Shown: positions 1 to 9,088, counted from the stretch's first letter. The stretch: DNA of 51,754 bases from Glycomyces arizonensis DSM 44726 (GCF_000482705.1 NZ_AXWO01000033.1:1-51754); one strand, 5' to 3'. A program made the numbers and translations. Notes: generated by a model from the letters alone, not told the origin.

Positions 1-2
1 TG

Positions 3-650
3 GACGACGACCGGCGGCGCCTGACGATCGCCAGGGAGATCATCGGTTGGGACGCCAAGCTCATGATCGACGCCAACCAGGTCTGGGACGTCCCCGAGGC
101 CATCGAGTGGGTGCGGGCGCTCGCCGAGTTCAAGCCGCACTGGATCGAGGAGCCCACCAGCCCCGACGACGTGCTCGGCCACGCGGCCGTGCGCCGCGCG
201 GTCGCCCCCATCGGCGTCGCCACCGGCGAGCACGGCATGAACCGCGTCCTGTTCAAGCAGATGCTCCAGGCCGAGGCGATCGACTTCCTCCAGCTCGACG
301 CCGCGAGACTGGCGAGCGTCAACGAGATCATCGCCGTCTACCTGCTCGCGGCGAAATTCGGCGTCCCGGTCTGCCCCCACGCCGGCGGCGTGGGCCTGTG
401 CGAACTCGTCCAGCACCTGTCGATCTTCGACTACGTGGCCGTCTCGGCCAGCCTGGAGGACCGCGTCACCGAGTACGTCGACCACCTCCACGAGCACTTC
501 ACCGACCCGTGCACCGTCGAGGGCGGCAACTACGTCCTGCCCGAGGCGCCCGGATATTCGGCCCGGATGCACCAGGCGTCGGTCGACCGGTTCGCCTTCC
601 CCGACGGGGCCTACTGGGCGGCCCGGACGGGTGCCGGGACCCACGACTGA
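3..650 (+). CDS. L-fuconate dehydratase-like enolase-superfamily protein, 3' part only
   Basis: The reading frame is open from the window edge, so the N-terminal half lies outside; 215 residues are visible. The visible part is the C-terminal barrel of a mandelate racemase/enolase-superfamily sugar acid dehydratase. It carries the metal-binding strand [11 protein letters not shown], the [10 protein letters not shown] strand, the TGEHGMNR strand and the [16 protein letters not shown] loop. The late stretch [14 protein letters not shown] is characteristic of the L-fuconate dehydratase (FucD/ENOSF1) branch, which converts L-fuconate to 2-keto-3-deoxy-L-fuconate. Assignment to fuconate rather than another acid sugar is inference from these motifs. 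It converges on the LacI gene with 21 bp between stop codons. The sugar transporter and glycosidase to the right fit a sugar-catabolic locus. Confidence 0.85.
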   Translation, partial: DDDRRRLTIAREIIGWDAKLMIDANQVWDVPEAIEWVRALAEFKPHWIEEPTSPDDVLGHAAVRRAVAPIGVATGEHGMNRVLFKQMLQAEAIDFLQLDAARLASVNEIIAVYLLAAKFGVPVCPHAGGVGLCELVQHLSIFDYVAVSASLEDRVTEYVDHLHEHFTDPCTVEGGNYVLPEAPGYSARMHQASVDRFAFPDGAYWAARTGAGTHD

Positions 651-671
651 GTCCGGCGCCCGGCCGGGTTC

Positions 672-1643
672 TCAGGCGGACTCCCTCCACAGGATGTCGG
701 AGCGCACCTTGCGGTGGACCGGGTCGATCCTCCCGAAATCGGCCTCCGCGAGGATCTGGGCGATCTCGAGGGCATTCGCGGCCAGGGCGTGGCGGTCGAG
801 GGCGATCGAGGTCAGAGGGGGGCTGACGGCCTCGCCGAAGGCCAGGCCGTCGATGCCGACGATGCGGACCGCTCCGGGGACGTCGACCCCGTGCGCGTGG
901 GCGTGCTGCACCGCGCCCAGCGCCATCAGGTCGTTGAAGACCAGGACGGCGTCGACCTCGGGGTGCCGCTCGAGCAGTTCGCCGAACGCCCGCCCGCCGT
1001 CGGCGATGCTCTCCTCGCCGACGGCGGCTCCGACGAACTGATCGCCGGCGGCCCGCTCGAACCACTGCCGTTTCGGCGTCGGCACGTAGTTGCCGTGGGT
1101 GCGGCGCAGGTGCCCGGAGTCGACCATGCCGAAGCGCCGGGCCCCGCGTTCGCGGAGCGCGTCGACTATCGCGACGATGCCCGACTCGATGTCGAGTTCG
1201 ACGGCGTGGACGTCGGGGTGCCCGGTCTCGAGGTACACGATCGGCGGGCCGCCGACGGTCTCGCGGACGGCGGACCCGGTGTAGTGCATGACCACGACGT
1301 CGACTTGCGAGGACAGCATGCTCGGCACGGCGTCGTCGGTGGCGGACGCCAGTATCACCTGCCAGCCGCGTTCGGCGGCGGCCGAGAGCATACTCGCCGC
1401 GATGTCGGTGTAGTACGGGTTGTCGAAGGAGGCCACCACCAGCCCCAGCGCGTGCTGCTTCTGCCTGGTGACCAGGTTCCGGGCGAAGCGGCTCGGGCGG
1501 TAGCCGAGGCGTTCGACGGCCTCCAGGACCCGGCGGCGGGTCGACTCGCTGATGTCCCCCATGCCGTTCACCGCGCGCGTCACCGTCTGGCGCGACACCC
1601 CGGCCTCGGCCGCGACGTCGAGGATCGTCACTCGCTTGCCCAC
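672..1643 (-). CDS. LacI-family transcriptional regulator
   Basis: This 323-residue protein has the standard LacI layout and length. The N-terminal helix-turn-helix is TILDVAAEAGVSRQTVTRAV, followed by the hinge helix region YRPSRFARNL. From about residue 65 a periplasmic-binding-protein-like sensor begins (HALGLVVASFDNPYYTDIA). The GTG start at 1643 is preceded by AGGAG and gives MGKRVTILDV, the normal family N-terminus. It is the last minus-strand gene behind the glycosidase and importer genes, separated from the glycosidase by two hairpins, so it may have its own transcript. The palindromes over the importer promoter (8017-8091) are the obvious candidate operators, which is inference. The inducer is probably the imported sugar or a breakdown product; the sequence does not say which. 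Confidence 0.93.
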   Translation of the reverse strand: MGKRVTILDVAAEAGVSRQTVTRAVNGMGDISESTRRRVLEAVERLGYRPSRFARNLVTRQKQHALGLVVASFDNPYYTDIAASMLSAAAERGWQVILASATDDAVPSMLSSQVDVVVMHYTGSAVRETVGGPPIVYLETGHPDVHAVELDIESGIVAIVDALRERGARRFGMVDSGHLRRTHGNYVPTPKRQWFERAAGDQFVGAAVGEESIADGGRAFGELLERHPEVDAVLVFNDLMALGAVQHAHAHGVDVPGAVRIVGIDGLAFGEAVSPPLTSIALDRHALAANALEIAQILAEADFGRIDPVHRKVRSDILWRESA

Positions 1644-1687
1644 TCGACCGCTCCTGTTCCGTGTCCGCTCATGCTATCGGCGCCCGC

Positions 1688-1759
1688 GGCGCCCGCGTCC
1701 GGGCGCGGGCGCCGCACCCCTGCCGCAGGACCACGGCGCGGGTCCCGCGGCGCGGGACC
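1688..1759 (-). terminator. two strong hairpins between glycosidase and lacI-type gene
   Basis: Two perfect inverted repeats lie in the 129-bp gap: 1688-1697 pairs with 1704-1713 (10-bp stem, 6-nt loop), and 1741-1748 pairs with 1752-1759 (8-bp stem, GGC loop). Neither is followed by a run of T on the minus strand. Termination is therefore only partial or by inference; transcript stabilisation is an alternative. Confidence 0.4.
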
Positions 1760-1772
1760 GCCCGCGGTCGCC

Positions 1773-4199
1773 TCAGAAGACACGGATCTCCTCGACGTCG
1801 ATCGGTCCCTCGGGGAAGGCGAGGCGGACGGCCGTCGACGTCCGGGTTCCGAACTCGACGCGCACGGAGCGTTCCCCGCCGGGTTCGCCGCGGTGCAGCG
1901 GTTCGAAGTCGTGCCCGTCCGGAGCCGACTCGAGGAGCCAGGGCCGATCGGCCGCTTCGGCGAAGACCACTTCGACGCGGCTGATCCAGTAGGGATATTC
2001 GAGGCCCGCGGTGATCCACTGGCCCGGCGCGTTCTCGCCCGCGCGCCAGAACGCGCGACCCGGTTCGGTCGCGTTGCCGCCCGCGTGGCCGGGCGCGGCG
2101 CTGCTGGCCTTCACCGGGCGGTACGCGGCCAGCGACATGAAGCCGCTGCCCGGCGGCGGCTCGGTCAGGTACGGGGCGGGCGGAGGGAGCCGCCGGGCCG
2201 TCCCCCGGTCGGGTCTCGCCGGGCCGGTCGCGGTCAGGAGGACCTCGGCCGGCGGGAGGCCGTCGGCGACGGCGCGGACGCGCTGCGGCCCAGGGGTGTA
2301 GGACCGCACTTCGATCGCTCCGGCCCCGTCCCACAGGCTGTGGGTCTCAGGAGACAGGGTGATGCTCGTTCCAGAGGGGAACAGCGCCTCGCCCTCGACC
2401 ACCGTCAAACGGACGGGCCGGTCGTCGGCGACGCGGACGCCTTGCGCATCGACCATTTCGACTTCGATCCGCGCGTCGCCGGTGCCGTCGGTGGGGATCA
2501 CCACCGTGTCGGTGCGCAGCCGCAGTTCGGCCGCCGTTCCGGGGCCGGGGAAGGCGGGCGGGGCGATGCCGAGCAGCCGCTCGCGGTACCAGTGGTAGGC
2601 GCGCTTGGGCCTGCGGAAGTAGTCGGCCAGGCCGTTGAGTCCGGCGCCCGGCGCCACCGTCTTGTAGTGGAAGGCGCACCAGAATATCTTGCCCGAGCGC
2701 CACGGGTGGTCGTTGCCGACGCCGTGCTCCCACTCCACTTCGTACTCGCCGGGGCCGTGGCCCGTCACCCCGTGGTACTCGGTGACGACGCTCGGGAAGC
2801 CCGGGTCCGGGAAGAGCTCGGCGCCGTCGCCGTTGTAGCCGGCGAGGTCGCCGAGCACGTCGAAGCCCTTGCGCTGCGCCCCGCCGACGGCCGCCGGCCG
2901 CGTCGGGTCGAGCTCCTTCGCCAGCGCCACCAGCTCCCTGGTGAGCGCTTTGGCCTTGTCGACGACGCGGTCGTCGCTGAAGAACGCCTCATTGCCGATG
3001 CTCCAGGTGATGATGCTCGGGTGGTTGCGGTGGGTCCGGATCATTTCGCGCAGGGCGCGGCGCAGGCTCTCCTCGAACTCCGGCTCGTCGGCTTCGTCGA
3101 CCGGATAGGCGCTGGCGAACCAGTAGCCCTCGACGTTCTCGCCGCCGGTGCCCCAGAAGTGGAGTTCGGACCAGAACAGCAGCCCTTGGCGGTCGCACTC
3201 CTCGGCGAAGAACGGGTGGTGCGGGTAGTGGGAGCCACGGACGATGTTCATGCCCAGCTCCTTCACCATCGCGATGTCGCGGCGGATCGAGGCGCGGGTC
3301 CCGGCGTCGCCCCAGCCGCCGCGGTTCTGGTGCACGTTGGCGCCGTGGAGGTCGAGGTGCTCGCCGTTGAGGAAGAACCCTTGCGCGGCGGTGAACTCGA
3401 ACCGGCGCACGCCGAACCGGGTGGACTGGGCGTCGCGTTCGACGCCGTCGACCGCGACCGAGGCGGTGAGCTCGTACAGGTGCGGGCGGTCGGGGTGCCA
3501 CAGCAGCGGGTCCGTCAGGGCCCCTTCGAGTTCGACTACCGCGGTCGTTCCGGCGGGGAGGGTGCGGCGGACGGGTTCGAGCTTCGCCTCCGCAGCGTCG
3601 GGACCGGCGACCGCGGCGGTGAGGACGGCCTCGACCGGGTGCGACTCGTCGTTGACGACCTCGATCGACACGGCGACGGTCGCCCGCTCGCGGTCGACCT
3701 CCGGGGTGGTCACCCCGATGCCGTACCAGTCGATGCGGACGCGGTCGGCGACGATCAGGCCGACGTCGCGGTAGATCCCGCCCGAGAAGCTGTAGTCACC
3801 CGCGCGCGGCGCCAGACGCGCGTTCCACAGGTTGTCGACCCGGACGAACACGTCGTTCGGTCCGGCCGCCACGGCGTCGGAGACGTCGACGGTGAAGGGC
3901 GTGTAGCCGCCTGCGTGGCGCCCGACCGATCGGCCGTTCACGAACACCTCGCAGACCTGGAAGACCCCCAGGAACTCCAGCGCGATCCACCGGCCGAGCC
4001 ACGAGGGGTCCACCTCGAGGGTCCGCCGGTAGCAGCCGTGCCCGACGTAGATGCGGTGCTCGCGGAAGTCGGGCAGCCCGAAGGAGTGCGGCAGTCCGAC
4101 GTCGTACCAGTCGGGGTCCGGCGGCCCGGTCTCGGCCCCGGGATGCTCGCCGTAGTCGAATGTCCAGTCGTCGTTGAGGAATCGCTGTTCGCGGACCAT
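1773..4199 (-). CDS. glycoside hydrolase family 2 protein with C-terminal carbohydrate-binding-like domain
   Basis: The 808-residue protein has the GH2 order: sugar-binding jelly roll (about 1-170), immunoglobulin-like domain (about 175-285), then a TIM barrel (about 290-560) opening with FFLNGEHLDLHGANVHQN. The acid/base glutamate is Glu404 in HPSIITWSIGNEAFF, and Glu474 in SVVTEYHG is the likely nucleophile. After a Big/DUF4982-like linker, the last ~140 residues (AYRPVKASSAAPGHAGG to the end) resemble a discoidin/CBM32-type module. No signal peptide is visible, so the enzyme should be cytoplasmic and act on imported oligosaccharide. Family membership is clear. Beta-galactosidase versus beta-glucuronidase or another specificity cannot be decided here. 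It follows the importer genes on the same strand after an 84-bp gap. Confidence 0.9.
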   Translation of the reverse strand: MVREQRFLNDDWTFDYGEHPGAETGPPDPDWYDVGLPHSFGLPDFREHRIYVGHGCYRRTLEVDPSWLGRWIALEFLGVFQVCEVFVNGRSVGRHAGGYTPFTVDVSDAVAAGPNDVFVRVDNLWNARLAPRAGDYSFSGGIYRDVGLIVADRVRIDWYGIGVTTPEVDRERATVAVSIEVVNDESHPVEAVLTAAVAGPDAAEAKLEPVRRTLPAGTTAVVELEGALTDPLLWHPDRPHLYELTASVAVDGVERDAQSTRFGVRRFEFTAAQGFFLNGEHLDLHGANVHQNRGGWGDAGTRASIRRDIAMVKELGMNIVRGSHYPHHPFFAEECDRQGLLFWSELHFWGTGGENVEGYWFASAYPVDEADEPEFEESLRRALREMIRTHRNHPSIITWSIGNEAFFSDDRVVDKAKALTRELVALAKELDPTRPAAVGGAQRKGFDVLGDLAGYNGDGAELFPDPGFPSVVTEYHGVTGHGPGEYEVEWEHGVGNDHPWRSGKIFWCAFHYKTVAPGAGLNGLADYFRRPKRAYHWYRERLLGIAPPAFPGPGTAAELRLRTDTVVIPTDGTGDARIEVEMVDAQGVRVADDRPVRLTVVEGEALFPSGTSITLSPETHSLWDGAGAIEVRSYTPGPQRVRAVADGLPPAEVLLTATGPARPDRGTARRLPPPAPYLTEPPPGSGFMSLAAYRPVKASSAAPGHAGGNATEPGRAFWRAGENAPGQWITAGLEYPYWISRVEVVFAEAADRPWLLESAPDGHDFEPLHRGEPGGERSVRVEFGTRTSTAVRLAFPEGPIDVEEIRVF

Positions 4200-4233
4200 G
4201 CGGTGGTGGCCTTTCGGTCGTGATTGCGGAGGC

Positions 4234-4265
4234 GGGCCGCCTCCTCGCTCGATGGGAGGCGGCCC
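4234..4265 (-). terminator. intercistronic hairpin between binding protein and glycosidase
   Basis: Positions 4234-4244 and 4255-4265 form a perfect 11-bp GC-rich inverted repeat with a 10-nt loop, just after the binding-protein stop. There is no T-run, so it is more likely an mRNA-stabilising or attenuating hairpin that lets the binding protein be made in excess of the glycosidase. This role is inference from the many importer operons built this way. Confidence 0.45.
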
Positions 4266-4283
4266 TCGGGGAACGGTCGGCGG

Positions 4284-5939
4284 CTACTGCGACGCGTCCC
4301 AGGCCTCCTGGTAGATCTCGACGTACCGGTCGGCGCCGAGGTCGGTGAGGTTCTGCTGGAACTCGGCCCAGTCCTCGTCGCCGCCGATATCGCGGATGCC
4401 GGTGACGAACTCCGCGCTCGCCTGGACGATGAAGTTCTCCACATTGGTCTGGATCGTGGCGAGCTCCGTCGCGGTCTCGCCGGTCACATCGACCTCCCAG
4501 TAGGGGAACAGCTCGTCGGACTCGTGGCCCTCGTAGAACGTCGTCGCCTCGAACAGGCGGCGTTCGTAGCCCTCGGCGCTGTAGATGTCGGTCGCGGTGA
4601 CCTGGCTGTTGCGGAACTCGGCGTCGCTGAAGAACTGCGCGATCGGGCCCCAGGAGTTCTGCAGCGTCTCCTCGGTGGGCTGCGTGATGACCTTGAAGTT
4701 CGGTTCGAGGGTCTCGTCGAGGGCCACGTCGCCCTCCTCGGGCCGCATCCAGTTGACGCCCTCGATGCCGTACTCCCCCTGGAGGTGGCCGTCGTAGGAG
4801 ACCATGAAGTCCAGGATCTGCATGAGCTTGCGCTGCTTGGCCTCGCTGGAGCGGTTCGTGATGACGAAGGTCGCGCCGGGGGCGGCACCCGCACCGCCGC
4901 CGCTCCAGAACGTGTCGTCGCCCTTCGGCCCGGTCAGCGGCGGGACCGCGTCGTACTGCGTGTAGCGTCCGTCCTCCTGGTCGGCGGTGACGAACCAGGG
5001 GTGCATGACGGCGACCGAACCGAGGATGACGTCCTCGGTGGCGCCCTCGGCGGTGAGGGCTTCGCCGTTCTGGGTGAAGGCGCCCTCGTCGATGAGGCCG
5101 TCCGCGTAGAGGGAGGCCACATAGGAGATCCCCTCGCGCCATTCGTTCCGGGTCGGCTGCAGGGTGACCTGCCCGTTCTGCAATCCGAGGCTGGCCGGGT
5201 TGACGCCCTCGGCGTTCGCGTACATCTCGGCGGTGTAGACGTACGGGTTCAGCAGGTACGACAGCAGCGTGGCGCCGCCCGCTCCGGAGAGGGGGATCTC
5301 GTCGGCCTCGCCGTTGCCGTTGGGGTCCTGGGTCTTGAACGCCTCGAGGACGTCGCGCAGTTCCTCGGTCGTGGTGGGCTGCTCCAGGCCCAGTGCGTCC
5401 AGCCAGGCGGAGTTCATCCACAGCTTCGACGGGTACGAGCAGTGGTAGCAGTCGTTCCAAGCGGGAATGCCCCAGATGTTCCCGTCCGGGGAGGTCGCCA
5501 GCTCCTCGAAGCCGGGCTCCTTCTCGAACGCGGCGACGAGGTTCGGAGTGTCCTCGCCGATCAGGTCGTCGAGTGGGACGATCACGCCCTGGCCGCCGAG
5601 TTCCACCAGCTCCTCGCTGCTGAACTGGTCGACCCACGGGATGAGCATGTAGGCGTCCGGGTAGTCGCCGCTGGCGAGGGAGATCTGCCGCTTCTCCGCG
5701 GCCGCGTTCCCGTCCCAGGTGGTGGTCTCGAACTGGAGATCGACGTCGAACTTCTCTTCGAGCAACGTCGTGAACGCGTTGTCCTCCAGGTCCTGTCCCT
5801 GGCCTGCGTCCTGCGGGGCGAAGATCGTGATCACGTCGTCCGGAGTGGTCTCCGGTTCCGAGGAGCACGCGGCGAAGGCGCCGGCCGCGACGGTCAGTGC
5901 CGCGCCCATTGCCGCCGCTCTTGCGAATCTACTGGTCAT
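4284..5939 (-). CDS. extracellular sugar-binding lipoprotein of an ABC importer
   Basis: The 551-residue protein begins with a lipoprotein signal: basic MTSRFARAA, a hydrophobic stretch and the lipobox AFAAC, with Cys25 as the lipidated residue. It then has an acidic Ser/Glu linker. The mature part is a large family 1 solute-binding protein of the LplA type (about 500 residues, longer than the usual 420). Examples are EKRQISLASGDYPDAYM near the N-terminus and many aromatic residues later. It should sit on the outer face of the membrane and deliver a sugar or oligosaccharide to the two permeases encoded upstream. It is third in the importer operon. No ATPase gene is present, as is common when a shared MsiK-like ATPase serves several importers. 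Confidence 0.9.
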   Translation of the reverse strand: MTSRFARAAAMGAALTVAAGAFAACSSEPETTPDDVITIFAPQDAGQGQDLEDNAFTTLLEEKFDVDLQFETTTWDGNAAAEKRQISLASGDYPDAYMLIPWVDQFSSEELVELGGQGVIVPLDDLIGEDTPNLVAAFEKEPGFEELATSPDGNIWGIPAWNDCYHCSYPSKLWMNSAWLDALGLEQPTTTEELRDVLEAFKTQDPNGNGEADEIPLSGAGGATLLSYLLNPYVYTAEMYANAEGVNPASLGLQNGQVTLQPTRNEWREGISYVASLYADGLIDEGAFTQNGEALTAEGATEDVILGSVAVMHPWFVTADQEDGRYTQYDAVPPLTGPKGDDTFWSGGGAGAAPGATFVITNRSSEAKQRKLMQILDFMVSYDGHLQGEYGIEGVNWMRPEEGDVALDETLEPNFKVITQPTEETLQNSWGPIAQFFSDAEFRNSQVTATDIYSAEGYERRLFEATTFYEGHESDELFPYWEVDVTGETATELATIQTNVENFIVQASAEFVTGIRDIGGDEDWAEFQQNLTDLGADRYVEIYQEAWDASQ

Positions 5940-6026
5940 CGTTGACTGCCTTTCGGTGAGGAGTTGACGCTTCTGAGGGGAGGCGGCGCGGGTCGGCCGG
6001 CCGCGGCGATGCTTGCGAGCCGTGAA

Positions 6027-6974
6027 TCAGCCTTTGACGGAGCCGAGCATCACGCCCTTGTTGAAGTGCCGCGCCACGAACGGGTAGACGAGCATGAGCG
6101 GCACGGTGGAGACGACGATGAGGGAGAACTTCATGAGGTCGGCCATCTGCTCGGCCGCCAACTGGTCGGCGAGGTTCGTCCCCCCGCTGTTGTTGACGAT
6201 CAGGAGGTCGCGCAGCACCAGTTGCAATGGATAGAGCTCTTCGTTGCGCAGGTAGATCAGGGCGTTGAAGTAGGAGTTCCACTGCCCGATGCCGTACATG
6301 AGCGCGATGACCGCCAGCAGCGGTTTCGACAGCGGCAGCACCACCGACCACAGGAAGCGGGCGTCCGAGGTGCCGTCGAGCTGGGCCGCTTCGTACAGCT
6401 CGCTCGGGATCGTGGAGCGGAAGAAGGTCATCGCGATGAGCACCTGCCAGGCCCCGATCGCGGTCGGCAGGATCAGCGCCCACCGGGTGTCGAGCAGGCC
6501 GAGGGCGCGCACGACCATGTAGGTCGGGATCAGGCCGCCGCTGAAGAGCATCGTGAACAGGACGCCGCCGATGAAGACCTTCCGGCCCATGAGCTCGGGT
6601 CGCGAGAGCGGGTAGGCGATCAGCACGGTGAGGACGATGCTGACGATCGTGCCGACCACGGTGTAGAACAGCGAGTTGCCGAACCCGGTGAGGACGGCCT
6701 CGTTGGACAGCACCGCCTCGTACCCGATGAGCGTGAAATCGACCGGCCACAGGAGCACCCGCCCGCCGGACACGGCCGCGGGGCTGGAGAAGGAGCTCGC
6801 CAGGATATTGATCAGCGGGATCAGCACGACGAGCAGGAACGTCGCCAGCAGGAGGTAGACGGCGACCATGAAGACCCGGTCCCCCCGGGTGTCCTGGACC
6901 CGCGCGGCCCGGCGGCGACTCGGCCTCCGGCGCTCGGTTCGGGGTTCGGCCCGGTTCGCGGTCTGGAGTGTCAT
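6027..6974 (-). CDS. carbohydrate ABC transporter permease (LplC/MalG type)
   Basis: This inner-membrane subunit has about six transmembrane helices (for example YLLLATFLLVVLIPLINIL near residue 45). The cytoplasmic EAA loop reads ELYEAAQLDGTSDARFLWSV, followed by a conserved Pro and Leu, and this is where the ATPase docks. It ends GVMLGSVKG, usual for the MalG/LplC branch. I chose the ATG at 6974 because AAGGGAG lies 8 nt upstream. A GTG at 6995 is also in frame but would overlap the upstream stop and lacks a good ribosome site. From the chosen start the protein is 315 residues. It lies 14 bp behind the other permease and works with it as a heterodimer. Confidence 0.9.
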   Translation of the reverse strand: MTLQTANRAEPRTERRRPSRRRAARVQDTRGDRVFMVAVYLLLATFLLVVLIPLINILASSFSSPAAVSGGRVLLWPVDFTLIGYEAVLSNEAVLTGFGNSLFYTVVGTIVSIVLTVLIAYPLSRPELMGRKVFIGGVLFTMLFSGGLIPTYMVVRALGLLDTRWALILPTAIGAWQVLIAMTFFRSTIPSELYEAAQLDGTSDARFLWSVVLPLSKPLLAVIALMYGIGQWNSYFNALIYLRNEELYPLQLVLRDLLIVNNSGGTNLADQLAAEQMADLMKFSLIVVSTVPLMLVYPFVARHFNKGVMLGSVKG

Positions 6975-6988
6975 TGCATGGGCTCCCT

Positions 6989-7939
6989 TCACCACAGCCC
7001 GTTGCCGGTCACGCGCTTGGAGACGGTGTTGACGATCAACAGCAGGATGAGATTGATGACCGAGTTGAACAGCCCGACCGCCGCCGCCAGGCTGAAGTCG
7101 GCGCCGAGTAGGCCGATCTTGTACGTGTAGGTCGCGATGATCTCCGACTGGGAGAGGTTGAGCGGGTTCTGGAGCAGGAACGCCTTCTCGAAGCCGATCG
7201 CCATGACGTTGCCGACGCTCAGGATCATGACCACCACGACGGTGGGCGCGATGCCGGGCAGGTCGACGTGCCAGATCTTGCGCAGGCGGCTGGCCCCGTC
7301 GAGTCGGGCGGCCTCGTACAGGCTCGGATCGATCCCGGCGAGCGCGGCCATGTAGATGATCGCCGAGTACCCGGCGGTCTGCCAGACGTCGCTCCAGACG
7401 TAGACGCTCCGGAAGGCGTCGGGGTCGGCGAGGACGTTGCCGTCCATGCCGAAGAAGCCGAGCGCCTCGGTGAGGAAGCCGATCCGGGGCGAGAAGACCA
7501 GGATGAGCATCGAGACGACGATCACGGTCGAGATGAAGTACGGCGCGTAGGTGACCATCTGGACGGTGCGCTTGAAGAAGCGCGCCCGGACCTCGTTGAG
7601 CGCCAGCGCCAGGATGATCGGGACGGGGAAGCCGGCCAGGAGGCCGTACAGGCTCAGCATCAGCGTGTTGCGGATGAGGTCCCAGGCGACCGGGTTGGCG
7701 AAGAACCGTTCGAAGTTGTCGAGCCCGGCCCAGGGGCTGCCCCAGATTCCGGCGACCACGTTGTAGTCCTTGAACGCGATCACGTTGTTCGCCATCGGTA
7801 TGTACTGGAAGACGACGAGGAAGGCGACGGGGAGGACGAGCATCAGATAGAGCTGCCAGTGCCGGCGCAGGTTCCTGCCGCGGGCCTGCCGGCGGCGCTC
7901 GCGGGGTGTCGCGCGCCGCGCGTCCACTGCCGCCGTCAC
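6989..7939 (-). CDS. carbohydrate ABC transporter permease (LplB/MalF type)
   Basis: The 316-residue membrane protein has a basic N-terminus (RERRRQARGRNLRRHWQLYL), then six predicted membrane segments. The first is LMLVLPVAFLVVFQYIPMA. The EAA loop is LYEAARLDGASRLRKIWHV followed by DLPGI. The extracellular motif FKDYN and the C-terminus VTGNGLW are typical of the LplB group of poly- and oligosaccharide importers. It is the first large gene of the operon. Its GTG start overlaps by 4 nt the stop of an 18-codon leader frame that has the only good ribosome-binding site here, so translation may be coupled. The predicted promoter lies about 90 bp upstream. Confidence 0.9.
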   Translation of the reverse strand: MTAAVDARRATPRERRRQARGRNLRRHWQLYLMLVLPVAFLVVFQYIPMANNVIAFKDYNVVAGIWGSPWAGLDNFERFFANPVAWDLIRNTLMLSLYGLLAGFPVPIILALALNEVRARFFKRTVQMVTYAPYFISTVIVVSMLILVFSPRIGFLTEALGFFGMDGNVLADPDAFRSVYVWSDVWQTAGYSAIIYMAALAGIDPSLYEAARLDGASRLRKIWHVDLPGIAPTVVVVMILSVGNVMAIGFEKAFLLQNPLNLSQSEIIATYTYKIGLLGADFSLAAAVGLFNSVINLILLLIVNTVSKRVTGNGLW

Positions 7940-7992
7940 GGCTGCGATCCCTTGCGTGCCGTGCGGCGGCGCTCCACGTTCATGGCGTTCAC
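7936..7992 (-). CDS. possible 18-codon leader peptide coupled to the permease gene
   Basis: A frame starting GTG at 7992 encodes MNAMNVERRRTARKGSQP. It has an AAGGAG ribosome site (7998-8003) five nt upstream, and its TGA overlaps the permease GTG as GTGA. The permease itself has no ribosome site of its own. This looks like a coupling leader. The alternative is that the permease is simply translated weakly from its GTG. No similarity to a known peptide is recognised. Confidence 0.35.
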   Translation of the reverse strand: MNAMNVERRRTARKGSQP

Positions 7993-8016
7993 GCTCACTC
8001 CTTCGCGAACTCGGTT

Positions 8017-8091
8017 CCGTGAATGTTCACGGTATTTTGAGGTGACGAAGTTCGTCAATACCTGGAGTGAGGAAAGATCATATCTATGATC
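8017..8091 (-). promoter_or_regulatory. importer promoter with three consecutive palindromes
   Basis: On the minus strand TTGACG (8058-8053) and TACCGT (8034-8029) are separated by 18 nt and form a -35/-10 pair. Three perfect inverted repeats occur here: 8017-8032 (CCGTGAATGTTCACGG, overlapping the -10), 8043-8057 (TGACGAAGTTCGTCA, overlapping the -35) and 8076-8091 (GATCATATCTATGATC, upstream). The first two have the size and TTCACGG-like arms of LacI-family operators. Their overlap with both promoter boxes predicts repression. The third differs in sequence and may bind another factor. Confidence 0.6.
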
Positions 8092-8243
8092 GAAATGGTG
8101 AAGCCTCAGGCGAGATTCATCGTGTTTATGTCGTGATTTTCCGTTATATTCCCTGACCACTTAGGAATAGGTTAAATCTTTCGGTCATGGCACCGATGAG
8201 ACCTCCCGGCGCTCCTCGGTGAACGCTCGGGACGGCCGGCGCC

Positions 8244-8259
8244 CACGGCTTTCACGAGA
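8244..8259 (+). repeat. left terminal inverted repeat of the ISAs1-type element
   Basis: Sixteen bases that match the reverse complement of 9089-9104 exactly. Confidence 0.8.
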
Positions 8260-8344
8260 AGTGGTCGTGTCGGTGTTTTTGCCGGTTGGGCCGTATCATG
8301 AGGCCGAGCTTGCTTGTTGAGACCTTCGTACACGCTGTGTCTTG

Positions 8345-9088
8345 ATGGGGAAGCTGTTGCCGGGCAAGGATCTCGCTGAAGTGGTTGGCCTCGCGCGTTT
8401 CGAGGAGCGTGTGGCCGAGCTGACCGATCCGCGTGGGGCGCAGGGCCGCTGGTATCCGTTGTCGGCGTTCGTCGCGGTGGCCCTGGCCGGGCTGCTGTGC
8501 GGGAGGAACACTCCGGTTCGGTGGGCCGCGGACGCCCCGGACGCGGTAGTGCGGACGCTGTGCGGGATCGGCCTGGAGGTCGGCGACGCGGCGTGGTGGT
8601 CGCTGCCGTCGTATGAGTCTCGCGAGTCCGGTCACGGGCGATCGGAGACGCGCACGGTGAAGATCCTGGCCGCCGGGGGCGGGGTGCGGCTGCCGTTCCC
8701 GGGCCTGGCCCAGATCGCCCGGATCCGTCGCTGGACCCGTGACGAGGCCACCGGCGAGGTGACCCATCACGTCATGTTCTAACTGACCAGCAGGAACACG
8801 GTGAAGCTGCGGCCGGCCCGGTTCGCCGAGGCCATCTGTGCCCATCGGGGTGTCGAGTCGTGGCATTGGACGAAGGATGTCGTCTTCGGTGAGGACCGGT
8901 CGACCGCGACCGCCGGGAACTTGACCGCGAACCTCGCCAGCCTCCGCGCCGCCGCGATCGCGATTCTCAAGCGCCTGGGCGGCAAGGGCATCACCGCATC
9001 GAGAGACCGGATCGGCAACCACCCCTATACGGCCCCACTCACCGTCCTCGGCATCACCGACATCAAACACGAGTTCCAAATGTGCTTA
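8345..9088 (+). pseudogene. ISAs1-family transposase remnant
   Basis: The first part has the N-terminal ISAs1-associated domain (RFEERVAELTDPRGAQGRWY, then PLSAFVAVALAGLLCGR and WAADAPDAVV). It then jumps within a few codons to the late ESGHGRSETRTVKIL motif. The region that should carry the catalytic DGKxLRG and the following acidic residues is gone. A TAA at 8780-8782 interrupts the same frame, after which the C-terminal ISAs1 signature continues (HRGVESWHWTKDVVFGEDRS, NLASLRAAAIAILKRLG). So there is one in-frame deletion plus one nonsense codon. The protein cannot be an active transposase, but the terminal repeats might still be recognised by an intact relative elsewhere in the genome. Confidence 0.8.

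Noticed and set aside
714..4223. Very long plus-strand open frame antisense to the LacI and glycosidase genes
   Set aside because: It is the complement of two clear genes. Its protein is Gly/Ala/Arg/Val-rich with no motif. Long antisense frames are expected at this GC content.
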